Of a DNA stretch of 64,000 nucleotides, positions 1 through 11,899 are shown in pieces. Within the stretch, counting starts at the first letter, position 1, and each line of letters starts with the position of its first letter. The notes beneath the pieces are model-generated. The model saw only the letters and a program-made list of their open reading frames with translations, was not told where the DNA came from and did no database searches. Source of the DNA: Arion vulgaris (lineage: Eukaryota; Mollusca; Gastropoda; Stylommatophora; Arionidae); assembly GCA_020796225.1 (NCBI GenBank), contig CM036754.1, positions 71,013,940-71,077,939 on the forward strand, read 5' to 3'. Both the position numbers and the translations under genes were made by a program.

Positions 1-142
1 GCAACATCTCAGCACTCTGGATAGACTTATAGGAGCTCACACTCTCCCAGTAGATGTCAAAAGTATGCATGCTGAAGCATGGCCAACTATATCATAAGAC
101 AGATTAGATAAATTTGAAAATTACAGTAGATGTGGGATGACT

Positions 143-574
143 TGATTGATAGGACCATCATCATTGCACTTTGGTGAGTAACCATGTATGCTCCGATCTC
201 TTTCTTACACAGGAAGATCTCAGCTGCAGTGCACAAACTCTGTAGCACTGGCGAGGATCCCGATGTAATTTTGAAGATGGTAAAAATATTTTGTATGAAT
301 TTTTATTATTTTAAATCTTTCTAATGAATTTTGCCCAGGCAGCAGCTTTCCAACCTGCTTCCTCAATTTTGAACTACCATGGGTTTCTTTTACTTGCTCA
401 AATTGAACATGGGACCTACGTTTTAATAGTACGTCTCCGATAGGACTAAGAAGTCGATCTCACCTATACTGAAGTCAGGGATCTCTAGAAAAATGTCCAG
501 ATAGCTCAATGAGGAGCTAACCAGTACCTTTGAAATGAGAGACGAGCACCTAACCTCTACACCACAGAGACTCC
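143..574 (-). mobile_element. SINE-C copy (tRNA-derived head)
   Basis: Read on the minus strand, it begins with a tRNA-like head (TCTGTGGTGTAGAGGTTAGG as A box, GGTT-region B box) and ends in GATGGTCCTATCAATCA. At least seven other copies occur in the window. Confidence 0.8.
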
Positions 575-629
575 TGATCTGACTTTTACATATTTAGTAG
601 GATATTTGATGATTTATTGTCATTTAATA

Positions 630-1031
630 CTATGCTTTGTATCGCCTGTTATCAGTTATATGAGGACTATCATCATAGCACTCCGGACACGTCCATAGGT
701 GCTCCGATCTCCGCCTCAGCAAATCCAGCAGCGTCCAGCGACCCAACAGGCCAGTTCGATGTTGATTAATCAATCTCTTTGCATATCTAGTATGTCGTTC
801 TTTTCGGGCACCAATATTGACACCCATCTCTTTCAATCTGGTCAGCGAGTGGGATTCACAGCCCTGAAACTCCTCTGTTCGGAAAGACTCTCTCAATGCG
901 TGAAGAATGTCACTTCGATCCATTGCAGTTCCCTCTGATATTGTAGCCAAGCCAGCCAATCTATCAGCTTGTTCATTACCCCTAACTCCTGCGTGCCCAG
1001 GGACAAAAATAAAGGTGATTTCTCCGATCAT
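630..1031 (-). mobile_element. LINE-R fragment: RNase H end and C-terminus
   Basis: The minus strand encodes FIFVPGHAGVRGNEQADRLAG, the C-terminal signature of the RNase H domain carried by I-group-like non-LTR retrotransposons. It is followed by a WTCPECYDD zinc-knuckle-like end. Only the 3' part is present, so it is an inactive copy. Confidence 0.8.
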
Positions 1032-1132
1032 CGCCTGTTATTTATTGATAAAAATAAATGTTAAATAAACTGATATTTATTAGTATTAAATTTACTTTGT
1101 GACAATATTTAACCTTGGATTTAGTTTTAAAA

Positions 1133-1925
1133 TGACTTCTTCTTTGTGATTGCTATTTTAATGATTCTACCGTTACATCGCTTCTTATGATGAAGTCAAC
1201 TGTTGTTTGGAGCCCATCTCTGGTGCCATGTAGTTTTGAATGTAGTATTGGGTTGTAGAGCCAGCATTCCTTTCTTCTTCTTTGTTCTCACTAGATTGGG
1301 ATTTTGGATTCTCTAATAAAGTTCGCCGTTTGCCTCAAATTATCAGCCACGCCATAGAGTTTGTCTTGGACGCCAGTGTAAGTGGGCCCCTCTTTCTTCT
1401 CAAGTTTGTATACTGGGGGCAGTTCTGTAGGATATAATTCCTATGATTTCTGCTTCTCCGTTTGTGCTGACTTCCCGCAGTAAGTTTTGGCCACCCTCGT
1501 GATGGTAGGTCTCACATTCTTACTGCGCGGCTAAATCTCTGAGGCAGATTGCGACCGTAGAATCCGTTATCCCATTCCTCATTGTGAGGGTCGATGAACC
1601 ATGTTATGCACCTTATGGCCTGGTGCATCCGTTTTCTGCAAGCATTTATTTCGGGTTAGCATTCCCTAGCGGATACATGCATCCGATTCCAGCCAAACCT
1701 CCTTAGTCGCCTCTTACGACATGCGTGGCAGGTAACAGTGGTTCTGTTCTTTACACCCCAAATTTGGGCCCGGTAACCACTCGGGCGGTTCCTTTCTAGG
1801 AAGGACATACAGTGGACAGTCTTGCAGGACATGTTCTGTGGTTCGCTTAGCGGTGCGACACAGAGGGGATAGGGACAATCGTAGCCTGTGTAGGTGTTTG
1901 TTCAGTCTGTTATGTCCTATTCTGA
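1133..1925 (-). mobile_element. LINE-Q 3' end, split by a D-long insertion
   Basis: The two outer pieces (to 1274 and from 1789) together match the uninterrupted copy at 16545-16860, which encodes [20 protein letters not shown] on the minus strand, a typical post-RNase-H LINE C-terminus. Confidence 0.75.
1275..1788 (-). mobile_element. D-long SINE-like element nested in LINE-Q
   Basis: The minus-strand head is CGCCCGAGTGGTTACCGGG-like and the tail GAAGAA-rich. It is flanked by the duplicated TTCCTTTCT (1267-1275 and 1789-1797) and sits inside LINE-Q. The middle differs from the 250-bp D-short form. Confidence 0.8.
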
Positions 1926-1930
1926 ATTAC

Positions 1931-2984
1931 TCATTTTAATGTAACAATACAGGAATAAAAATGTGATGTGCGAAGAACGGTTTCCTGAAATTTCCAACAG
2001 GTGGTGATTTTTATATTGTACACTAGACAGGACAAAAATCCCATATTGAACACTTTAAAATACTTATTCATTAAAACAAAAAAAGCTACAACTATTCCAA
2101 ACAGAATAAATGCAGGTTGGCTGTGAATCAACATAAAAATTGTCTGCAACATCTTATAAGAATAAACAAAGTACATCATAAGGTAAAACTGTCATGGTAT
2201 CATCTCATATATAATGGTAAACAACAACAAGAACAATTCAATTTAGTCACCAGATAACATTAGCAATAGTATGGCTTTGTAAATTTGCAGACCTTTGCTG
2301 CAAAAACAGCAAGGTGTAGAAACAAAAGTTAAACAATAAAATGCATGTAAGTGAGGTTGCTTCTGGAGGATACGGCAGTAACCATAGGGATATGCTACTA
2401 CTTTTAACAAAGGAATGTTAAAACTTTGAATAATTGAGGATGGAATGATAGTATAAGGCATGTGTATAACAACAGTATTAGGGGAGCGTCACTCTCAATA
2501 TAGGGTAATTAAGAGATCAAATTGTAAAGTACAAGGAAAACAGCATTTCCTGCCGCAACAAAAAAAAACACACCCAAACAAACTGTTGCATGATATTACA
2601 GGCTAAATGTTTGTCAACATTCCAGAGTAGCTACTAATGATGATATTTAAAGTGTCCTTTACTGTCAATTTATATCAATATATGCAGCCTGTCAACTGAA
2701 AAAATCAGTAGTTTAAAGAAGTTATTAGTTGTGGTTCCAACTTCACAACAAATTTTTCCCCATAATTGCTCTGTTCTATGCCAGTGAATAACCCACAACA
2801 AAAAAACCCCAGTTATCTGCCATGTTCTGAATATGCAGTTAACAAAACAAAGAACTACAGTAGAGACAAGAAAAAGCAACTGACATGAAATGTACAGTGC
2901 AGTGTCAAACCAAACACTCAACTCAGTAGCTGGGTGACGAAATCAGGTCCTGCAATTCCAAACATGAAGGAAAATGACATCATG
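1931..2984. other. AT-rich stretch with no feature seen
   Basis: No exon, element end or repeated block was recognised. The short open frames here have no familiar motif and are treated as chance. Confidence 0.5.
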
Positions 2985-4207
2985 AGACAGGAGACTAGCA
3001 TTATTACATGAGTGGGCTACACACACTTCCAGTTCTAAAACAGGTGGATAAAATCATGAGACAGGAGACAAGCATTAGTACATGAGTGGTCTACACACAC
3101 TTCCAGTTCTAAAACAGGTGGATAAAATCATGAGACAGGAGACAAGCATTAGTACATGAGTGGGCTACACACACTTCCAGTTCTAAAACAGGTGGATAAA
3201 ATCATGAGACAGAAGAAGAGCATTATTATATGAGTGGGCTATACACACTACCAGTTCTAAAACAGTGGATAAAATCAGGACACTAGCATTATTACATGAG
3301 TGGGTTACACACACTTCCAGGTCAAAACATTGAATAAAATCATGAACAGAAGAAGAGCATTATTACATGAGTGGTCTACACACACTTCCAGTTCTAAAAC
3401 AGGTGGATAAAATCAGGAGACTAGCATTATTACATGAGTGGTCTACACACACTTCCAGTTCTAAAACAGGTGGATAAAATCAGAAGACTAGCATTATTAC
3501 ATGAGTGGGCTACACACACTTCCAGTTCTAAAACAGGTGGATAAAATCAGAAGACTAGCATTATTACATGAGTGGGCTACACACACTTCCAGTTCTAAAA
3601 CAGTGGATAAAATCAGGAGACTAGCATTATTACATGAGTGGTCTATACACACTTCCAGTTCTAAAACAGGTGGATAAAATCAGAAGACTAGCATTATTAC
3701 ATGAGTGGGTTACACACACTTCCAGGTCAAAACATTGAATAAAATCATGAACAGCATTATTACATAGTGGTCTACACACACTTCCAGTTCTAAAACAGTG
3801 GATAAAATCAGGAGACTAGCATTATTACATGAGTGGGCTACACACACTTCCAGTTCTAAACAGTGGATAAAATCAGAGATGAGCATTAGTACATGAGTGG
3901 GCTACACACACTTCCAGTTCTAAAACAGGTGGATAAAATCATGAGACAGAAGAAGAGCATTATTACATGAGTGGTCTATACACACTTCCAGTTCTAAAAC
4001 AGGTGGATAAAATCAGAGACAGCATTATTACATGAGTGGGCTAACACACTTCCAGTTCTAAAACAGGTGGATAAAATCAGGAGACTAGCATTATTACATG
4101 AGTGGGCTATACACACTTCCAGTTCTAAAACTGGTGAATAAAATCATGAGACAGGAGATGAGCATTAGTACATGAGTGGGCTACACACACTTCCAGTTCT
4201 AAAACAT
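2985..4207. repeat. Minisatellite, about 18 copies of a ~68-bp unit
   Basis: Each unit contains TACACACACTTCCAGTTCTA, AAAACAGGTGGATAAAATCA and GCATTATTACATGAGTGG. Units vary from about 62 to 75 bases, and variant units recur at intervals of about six copies. Confidence 0.97.
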
Positions 4208-4490
4208 TGGAGTAGCTCACACAAAGGTCTGTCTAGTTTTCTGTCCAGTCTTGTTTCGTTAGACCAGTGATTTTGCCTCAGTATATCATATTCAGGTCAA
4301 TCTTGAAGTATGTGCTCTGCAGTCTGATATATGTGCCTGTCCATATGTACACATGGCTGAATTGTCAATCTTGAACTTTGTATACATGTGGATACGGAGT
4401 CGATTGTATCCTGTTCTAAGGCGCAGAATGACAACTTGTTCTAATTGCCATATTAAAGTAATCATCTTGTGTTGGCATTGGTGGCTTTCT
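4208..4490 (-). mobile_element. LINE-P fragment
   Basis: It resembles the RNase H region of the larger copy at 52130-53030 (shared 'cagtcttgaagtatgtgct' and 'gaatctagaattttgtata'-like blocks). No open frame survives. Confidence 0.55.
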
Positions 4491-4497
4491 GAAAGAG

Positions 4498-4585
4498 TTA
4501 CTTTACTTTTTACTTTATTGTGGAATTAAACACAGACCACACACCCAAGAAGCAAGTTCACTAACTACACTACTGCAGCTCTCAA
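4498..4585 (-). mobile_element. SINE-B remnant
   Basis: This is a minus-strand SINE-B head (GAGCTGCAGTAGTGTAGTTA) joined directly to the TACTTTAC-type tail, with most of the middle deleted. Confidence 0.65.
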
Positions 4586-5042
4586 TAAGGGATAAACACA
4601 GCACAATATCATAAAGATCTGTCACAATATTCTATAACAGTATTACATGACAAATGTACAGATAGTTTTATAAGTTCCAATAAAAATTAATTGCTTTTAT
4701 AGGAAGAAAACAATATATGTGCAATATAAGAAATAATAGTATTACATCATCATCATCATGATAATGCCTTAATAAACAAAAATATTTCAGTAAAATGCGA
4801 GCTTATAACAACATACACAATTCCTATAGATTAACTCTTTCCATGCCAATCGCCGCACACTGTTTAGTAGTTTATTCTGTTGAACGCCATTTGTTGTACA
4901 TTCTCTCTTTCAAGTTGTTTCCCTTATACAAGTCTTTCTAGTTTTACTTGTACTATTTTACTTCTACTACTTTTTAACCTTGTATTCTAATAGGTTGTCT
5001 CCAAATTAGTATATAATAAGATATATATATATATATATATTT

Positions 5043-5285
5043 GTGAGCGTCTGTAGCTCAAGTGGTAGTGAGCTCGATCACAAACCAAAGCGTACCTGGT
5101 TCAAACCCCACGGTGGGCAAGTTTGGAAGCAAATTCGTTTCGTGGGATTTTTACAAATGGTAAAAATAGACCTCACTATTCAGAAAGCAATGGCAAACCA
5201 CTGAACATATAAGTGGTGCCTAGAAAATCAACAACTCGTTTACTGTGGTTGATGGCTATGTCCTGTAAAGAATATGCCACGATTT
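5043..5285 (+). mobile_element. SINE-A copy (tRNA-derived)
   Basis: The Pol III A box is TAGCTCAAGTGGTAGTGAGC and the B box GGTTCAAACCC. They are followed by the AGAAAGCAATGGCAAACCAC body and a TGTCCTGTAAAGAATATGCC end shared with the copy at 19009. Confidence 0.85.
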
Positions 5286-5696
5286 TTATTTCATACATTT
5301 TATTTATTGACAAGTAGTTATGATTTTTTTTAAAATTGCTTTTTATGCCTCCCTTGAATTCAAATGTCTGTATGGAAAGAGTTAATGATGTGACCTAACA
5401 CACAAAAGAACCACAGCAGAAATGCATTTCTAAAGCTACAATACTGGCAAAATGAAAAGAATACCAATTATACATTTCAAACAAATAAGCAATTAAGAAA
5501 ATAGATTTTCGACAAAAAATGTGTTAAATACTGACTTCAGATTGTCCATTTTATTGCAAACCATTTTTATGTACAAACTGATTCCTATTTAGAAGCATAC
5601 AAAAAATTGTCAGGGTTACAGGTCTCATGCCTGAATGTCTATGGTCTACAATTATATCATCACATGTTTTGATAAACTATTGATGATGCTCGTCCA

Positions 5697-6320
5697 TCAC
5701 GGGTGATGATGACCCGCGGTTATCAGTTATATGAGGACTATCATCATAGCACTCCAGACATGTCCATTGGTGGTGCTCCGATCTCCGCCTCAGCAAATCC
5801 AGCAGCCCAACACTCCAGTTCGATGTTGATTAATCAATCTCTTTCCATATTTAGTATGTCCTTCTTTTCGAACTGCACCAATATTGACACCCATTTCTCT
5901 CAATCTGGTCAGCAAGTGGGATTCACAGACCTGAAACTCCTCTGTTCGGAAAGACTCTCATTGCGTGAAGAATGTCATTTCGATCCATGGCAGATCCTTC
6001 TGATATTGTAGCTAAGCCAGCCAATCCATCAGCTCGTTCACTAACCCTAACTCCTGCGTGCCCAGGGACAAAAATGAAGGTGATTTCTCTTATCATTGTC
6101 TGTACTGACCACCATTTTTCATCCAAGAGAATGTAGTTGCATAATGTCTGTCTGCGTGTGTATAGATGACTAGTGAGCCCGATGCAGGCTTGAAATGTTC
6201 TTTTGTAATGTGGCAAAGAATACTTGCACTTGTGGGGAGTTTTATTGCGTTTCTAGTTTGTCGTTTCTCTTCCATCCATGAAGTTCTACCTGCCTCGCAG
6301 GCCGAAGAACTGTGATGAAG
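5697..6320 (-). mobile_element. LINE-R fragment: RNase H region
   Basis: The minus strand encodes FIFVPGHAGVRVSERADGLAG preceded by parts of the same RNase H domain in another frame. Frameshifts show it is dead. Confidence 0.75.
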
Positions 6321-6621
6321 ATAAACTATTACTGTATGTATATTTACGGTGAACTTGGGCAATTTGTTCTCAAGTGGAAATTAACAAATGGAACTATATC
6401 ATCCTTATTCTATACATCCAAGGAATTCACTGCGAGTGTTTTAATAAAAAAAAAAACACGTTTCATTTCACTTTACTTGGAATTATTTTTAACTCGGTGG
6501 ATGTAAATGTTTCACATGGACAGTTTCTTATATTCTATATTTCTTCAATTTTTGTGGTCTTCATTCCAGACCTTGTTGCTGTTTTTGTTTTAAAAAGTAA
6601 TCTTTTTTCATTGATAGATTA

Positions 6622-7015
6622 AATGATCATTGCACTTCGGTGAGTAACCATGAGTGCTCCGATCTCTTTCTCACACAGGAATTTCTCAGCGACAATGTAC
6701 GAAATCTGTAACTCTGTAGCACCAGCGAGGGTCCCTGATGTAATTTCAAAGATGCTAACAATATTTTGTAGGAATTTTTGTGTGTAAATCTTTCTAATGA
6801 ATTTTGCCAGGGCAGCGGATTTCCAGCATGTTTTCTCACTTTTGAACTTCAACACGGGACCTACGTTTTATCATCTTTCTCAGATAGGACTAGGAACTCG
6901 ATCTCACCTACAATGAGATCAGGGATCTTTAAAAATAATCCTGATGACTCCACGAGGAGCAAATAAGTACTTTGGAACAAGAGGTGAGCACCTAACTTCT
7001 AAGCCACCGAGACAA
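6622..7015 (-). mobile_element. SINE-C copy
   Basis: This is a near full-length minus-strand copy with a degraded head (CTCGGTGGCTTAGAAGTTAG). Confidence 0.75.
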
Positions 7016-7235
7016 CCATACTTCTTTTTTATAAAAGAGCACTAACTCATCCATGAGTTGTTGATCGTGAATTAATAGTCAGGAACCCTAGTCTATATAA
7101 AAACAAAAGAGTACAGATTTTAATATTCACAGGCAACACTAAAAGTCACCATTTATTGAGGTCTTTCAACTATATTTGACTAGAGAACACATAGCACAGC
7201 TGTACGGAGAGAATAAAATATGGCTAACAAATCTC

Positions 7236-7410
7236 TAACTCATTATCAAGGTGCGTATCCTTTATAAGGCGTTGCTCTCTTTACAGCACATCTGAAATTC
7301 ACTCTATCTCTTGCCAGTTTACCCACTGTTGATGGTCATGTTCATGGTTTCTTTAATATCTTGTAGCCATCTTCTTCTTGGTCTGCCTCTGCCTACTTGC
7401 TTTAAAATAA
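7236..7410 (-). mobile_element. LINE-S C-terminal fragment
   Basis: The minus strand encodes LARDRVNFR-like sequence, matching the C-terminus at 41340-41432. Confidence 0.65.
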
Positions 7411-7713
7411 GCAAATATTTCCATTATCAAACTCTCTCTGCTAATGGACTTGTTTAACACAGTTTAATAACAATTTATTTATATATGTACAAAGTTTTTT
7501 CATTCACTTGAAATTATTGCAGTTACCATTAAGAACAAATGTATTATTGAGTTGCAAGGAATAACAGAAAAATGTTCATTTAAACAATAAAAAATGGAGA
7601 GAAAACAGCAATAAAAATAACATTAAACACTAAAGGCAAAACTGAAATTTATGTTGGTATCACTGAATGAAAACATGAGGTGTACTAAAGCAATGTGAAA
7701 GAAGCATATGTGA

Positions 7714-7982
7714 TTACAACAGTTGTTATAATACGTATACCAGTGCAATACTGGAATCAAAATGGATATGTTAAGAGAATCAGACAACAATTCAGGAATG
7801 GGTCATTACAACAATTGTTATAATACATAAACCACTGCAATACTGGAATCAAAATAGATATGCTATGAGAATCAGACAACAATTCAGGAATGGTTCATTA
7901 CAACAATTGTTATAATACCAGTGCAATACTGGAATCAAAATAGATATATTATGAGAATAAGACAACAATTTAGGAATGGTAC
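7714..7982. repeat. 92-bp tandem triplication
   Basis: Three copies start at 7714, 7806 and 7898. Each begins TTACAACAATTGTTATAATA and contains GCAATACTGGAATCAAAAT; the third has a short deletion. The unit begins with an imperfect palindrome, ACAATTGT. Confidence 0.9.
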
Positions 7983-8112
7983 ATTTTTGTTTGTTGAAGG
8001 CATTAATTCTAGAACCAAATGTCCTAATATAACAACCAAAACAAAAGACATTCTGAGTCTAAAAGTGTTATATTAATGCTTTTCCATAAGAAAGCTTGAC
8101 TCACAACTAATC

Positions 8113-8497
8113 TTCTTCTTCTTGCGTTGCCGCTATGCATTCAGGCGCAGTCTGAATTCAGGGCGACTGATATAGAGCTTTTGATTTTTGCGTAAAGGCC
8201 TACTTTCCTTATTATTAGCCCCCCCATACAGGCGTGCCTTCTCCAACTTCAGAGGTTGCTCGAATGTGTGTTGCTGGGGCCCAAGGGGAAGCAAAAATAG
8301 TAACACTGCAACCTACAAAGGCATGTCGCAAGAGACGACTGAGGTAGAGGTCTAGGAAGCTACCTAGTAAATAAAAGCGACAAGGAAATCGGATGTGCTG
8401 GTCTACTTATAGGCGCATAACTGGCACAACTTACAATCACTCTTAGATCACAAACAAATCACAAAGAGTGGTCGATAAGGAGAGTTCGAAGAAGCTG
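8113..8497. mobile_element. Composite: minus element fragment plus E copy between 9-bp repeats
   Basis: The left part (8113-8260) reads on the minus strand and ends in a GAAGAAGAAG tail. The right part (8261-8493) is a plus-strand family E copy ending GAAGAAG. ACAACTAAT flanks the whole on both sides. Confidence 0.6.
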
Positions 8498-8559
8498 ACA
8501 ACTAATGAAGAGTAACATGTGTTTGAGTGCTGATACCATATAATATTAAACAATAAACC

Positions 8560-8980
8560 TTTCATTTGCCCCTGGAACACAGATCTTCAACAAGCATTCG
8601 TTTCAATCATGCTACGTTCTTTCAAAGTTTTTCTAATTATAGAAATATCCATTTCCAGCGCACTTCTTCATGTCTATTTGGGTTTACGCCTATTTCTTAT
8701 TCCTTGTATGTTCCAGAACAAGTCCCTCCTTGCTTTACTATTTGCTGGTCTTCTAAATGTATGGTCTATCCACGACAACGTTTTTTCTTAAGCTCTTGTT
8801 TCACTGGTTCTTGTTTGATTCTTTCCATGAATTCCTCAAAACAAACTGGCACCATATGGTGTCAAGAATAAAAAATATTAGTCTTTTTTTTTATTACAGT
8901 AGGATTTTTAAAGACAATTTAATTTTTCATTCACAGTGTTCGGAATTTATATTAACCAAATATCTTAGGGAATTATAACT
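8560..8980. other. Unassigned stretch, possibly old LINE
   Basis: The fragmentary minus-strand sequence is LINE-like in composition, but no diagnostic motif was found. Confidence 0.3.
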
Positions 8981-8984
8981 ATCA

Positions 8985-9440
8985 TCATCAAATAGCTTGT
9001 TTTGAGCAGAACTTTGCCACCCCAACAGTTCTCTGGATTTATCTCTCTCATAGGCCAGATGTCCCGCCTCTGCAACCGTCATGTTCAAACCATCAGTTAC
9101 ATCCTGAATTCATCTTCTACGTGGTCTTACTCTTCTTCTCTTTGCCGGTATGCCTTCTTCCATGATAGTCTTCTCCAGCCCTTTGTGTCTTTTTATATGT
9201 CCAAAATACTTCAATTTTCTCCTTCTTATCTGTAGCATCAACCAGTTTTCTTTGATTTTGAGTTCTTTCTGGATAGATCTATTTGTTCTCTTTCTGTCCA
9301 TAATATACAAGGACTCTTCTGTAACACTTATATTCAAAAGCACATGTATGTTCTTCCACTGTCCTATCAAATGTTCATGCTTCAGACCATACCTGCCAAT
9401 GGGAACGTGCATGCTTTAGTATTCTGATCTCTGTTTTCCC
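8985..9440 (-). mobile_element. LINE-V C-terminal fragment
   Basis: The minus strand encodes [20 protein letters not shown] and [20 protein letters not shown], the usual C-terminal tail of many non-LTR reverse-transcriptase proteins. The same tail is in plus orientation at 18030. Confidence 0.8.
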
Positions 9441-9675
9441 ATCAGTTCTGTTGAATAGTTTGTAGTTGTTTAATTTTTTTGTAAAGCCATGCTTGTTCTT
9501 CTTTTAATTTCCTTCATCCCATTTCCATATGTTGTTAAAGGAAATTATAACTATGGCTGTTCAAATTGAGGAAAACTATTTACCAGAGAATGTTTAAATA
9601 ATTCAAGTCTGGTTGAGAAATCCTGTTACACTGCATGTCACAATAACATGTGTATACCTGGTTATCTCAGCTGGT

Positions 9676-10290
9676 ATCTCTCTTGTGCCTTTTTAACCCT
9701 GTACAGGGTATAGATCCTCAACCAACATTTGCCAAGTCTTTCTATCTTTTGCAACTCCTTCAGCTCTTCCTATAGCGTTAATGCCGCCTTCTTCTTCGAA
9801 CGCTCCATATCGACAACTTGTCAACCACTCTGTGTGATTTGTAAGTGATCTGAGAGAGTGATTGTACGTTATGCGCCTACAAGTAGGCCAGCACATCCGA
9901 TTTCTGCATTGCTTTTTATTTACTAGGGTAGCATATCTGGTGCCTACATCAGTCACCTCTTACGACATGCATTGTAGGTTGCAGTGGTACTATTCTTTGC
10001 TTCCCTTGGGGCCCAGGCACCACATGGGCGAATGCCTGCCTTCAAATCTCTTTATGTATTTCTAAACATTCCTCTTTGGCTTTCCCTGCGGGTTCCAAAA
10101 AAAAAGCCCTTCTTGTTATATTCCACTCAAGTTTTCTCAAGGTGTGTCATATCCAGTGTCTTTTATTCACCTATTGGTTCACTTGGATCTATCTTGTTTT
10201 CTATATAAGACTCTCATTTGTAACTCTATCATACCATCTCAGTACCTCTATTCTGCACTGACACTCTCAGCTGCCATAAAACATATTAAA
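9676..10290 (-). mobile_element. LINE-Y 3' end, split by a family E element
   Basis: The minus strand encodes KDRKTWQMLVEDLYPVQG, a common LINE C-terminus. The flanks match the uninterrupted copy at 54560-54890. Confidence 0.7.
9789..10030 (-). mobile_element. Family E element nested in LINE-Y
   Basis: This is a full-length minus-strand E copy flanked by AATGCCGCC (9780-9788) and AATGCCTGCC (10031-10040), an imperfect target-site duplication. Confidence 0.75.
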
Positions 10291-10389
10291 TCATTTACAT
10301 GAAACTGTTAGCACCTTGATGTGTTATATTAATTAACTAACAATGACAAGGCATAATTTATCCCTTTTCCTTCTATTAGAAGAATGGCA

Positions 10390-10700
10390 CCACCACTATA
10401 AGTGACCACCTGACTGTATGCCCTCTTCAAAGCAAGTGTTGAGCACTTTTCTGTAGCAATTTCTTTTACTTAAAATAGTACAACCCTCCTTAGTTACCAT
10501 CTTCTTCTTTCTGATCCTGTTTTGTCTCACAGCATCAGGAAAAGAAGAGATTTCTAGAACAGGTGCGCTTCGTAAGTGGTGTCTTTCACTGCCTTCATTA
10601 TTTCTGCAGTTCCCCTTTTGCGTGGATGACCCTTTGTCTTCGTCAATATATCTGAGTAGCATTGCCCTTTGAGACACAATGTCTGTTGGTAATCTGATTA
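10390..10700 (-). repeat. Unrecognised interspersed repeat, copy 1
   Basis: It shares blocks with 51440-51670 (minus-strand peptide-like NCRNNEGSERHHL and SFPDAVRQNRI). It is probably part of a LINE coding region, family not identified. Confidence 0.45.
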
Positions 10701-10999
10701 TGTGGATTACCCTCTATGTTATGATTATTTACCCTCTATGACATATTAAATGACATATCAAATATTCTTTATATTCTGTCATGATTCAGATTGAGCTATT
10801 GACTGTATACAATACTTTAAAAAAATACAAAAAAATGTTTACAAAAAAGTGTACATAAACCAAAAATATGTGAAAACAAATGTGTATGCTTTGGTGATAT
10901 ATAATAAACATATAATTATCGGGCGCAGAGATGGCTTGTGTTTGGTACGAGGATTTAGGGAGCAGAAAACAAACTAATCAAGACCTTGTTTAATCTACA

Positions 11000-11670
11000 T
11001 TGATTGATTGAGTGGACCATCATCGTTGCACTTCGGTAAATAAACGTGTGCTCCAATTTCTTTCTTACACTGGAAGATCTCAGTGGCACGTACGAAATCC
11101 GTAGCACCCGCTAGGTCCCTAATGTCTCCTCCTCCTTCTTTGCGTTTGTTCTTTACAACCAATGTTAATCACTCTTTGTGATATGTTTGATCTTTGCCAA
11201 GAACATATATACATTGCACATTGGTTTGGTAGGCCCTACACGCAGACTTCTACACGTTAAAGGACACATGCATCCAACTTCAGCCCAAACTTCCTTAGTT
11301 GCCTCTTATGACATGCGTTGTAGGTAACATAGGTTATATTTTTTATGCCCCAAATTTGGGCCCCGGTAACCACTCGGACGGGCCCCCAATGTAATCTTTG
11401 AAGATGGTAAAAATATTTGGTAGGATTTTTATTGTTAATCTTTTCAGCCTGGTCTTTCTCAATTTTGAAATGCCAAGGGTTCTTTCACATGCTCAACTTG
11501 AACAATGGACCTACATTTTATCATCTGTCTCTGATAGGACTAGGAACTCGGATCTCACATACACTGTATCAGGGATCTCTGGAAAAATGTCCTGATGGCT
11601 CCACGATGGAGCAAATCGAGTACCATGATAATGAGAAGCAAGCACCTAACTTCTAAGCCACAGAGACTCC
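11000..11670 (-). mobile_element. SINE-C copy split by a D-short insertion
   Basis: SINE-C sequence stops at 11125 and resumes at 11384, with CCC(T/C)AATGT at both breaks. Confidence 0.8.
11126..11383 (-). mobile_element. Family D-short element nested in SINE-C
   Basis: The minus-strand copy has a CGTCCGAGTGGTTACCGGGG head and an AACGCAAAGAAGGAGGAG-type tail. It is younger than the SINE-C it interrupts. Confidence 0.8.
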
Positions 11671-11899
11671 TGAATTTAACCAACAAATACAGATTTATGA
11701 TGGTGAAACCTGCTGGAGACATTTCGGCATACAGGTAATCAATCCATTTAGTTTCAGCATGCATCGAGCTTGGGAGTAATGGTAAAGTTTCCCTTTCCAG
11801 ATAGAAGTTTGCCCAGCTCATAGATTGTACCCATCGTCAAGTAGTCATGGGGTTTTTGAAAAAATCTTTGAGAATTTGGCCAGTTAGAAAGAGCAGTGA

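Noticed and set aside
2985..4207. CRISPR-like array
   Set aside because: The repeats are contiguous with no unique spacers of fixed size, in a eukaryotic intron-bearing genome.
5041..5115. Functional tRNA gene
   Set aside because: A and B boxes are present, but the cloverleaf is not complete, and the sequence continues into a conserved SINE body shared with 19009-19249.
8566..8978. Overlapping short plus-strand frames as a gene
   Set aside because: No conserved motif or splice structure, and the region lies between transposon fragments.
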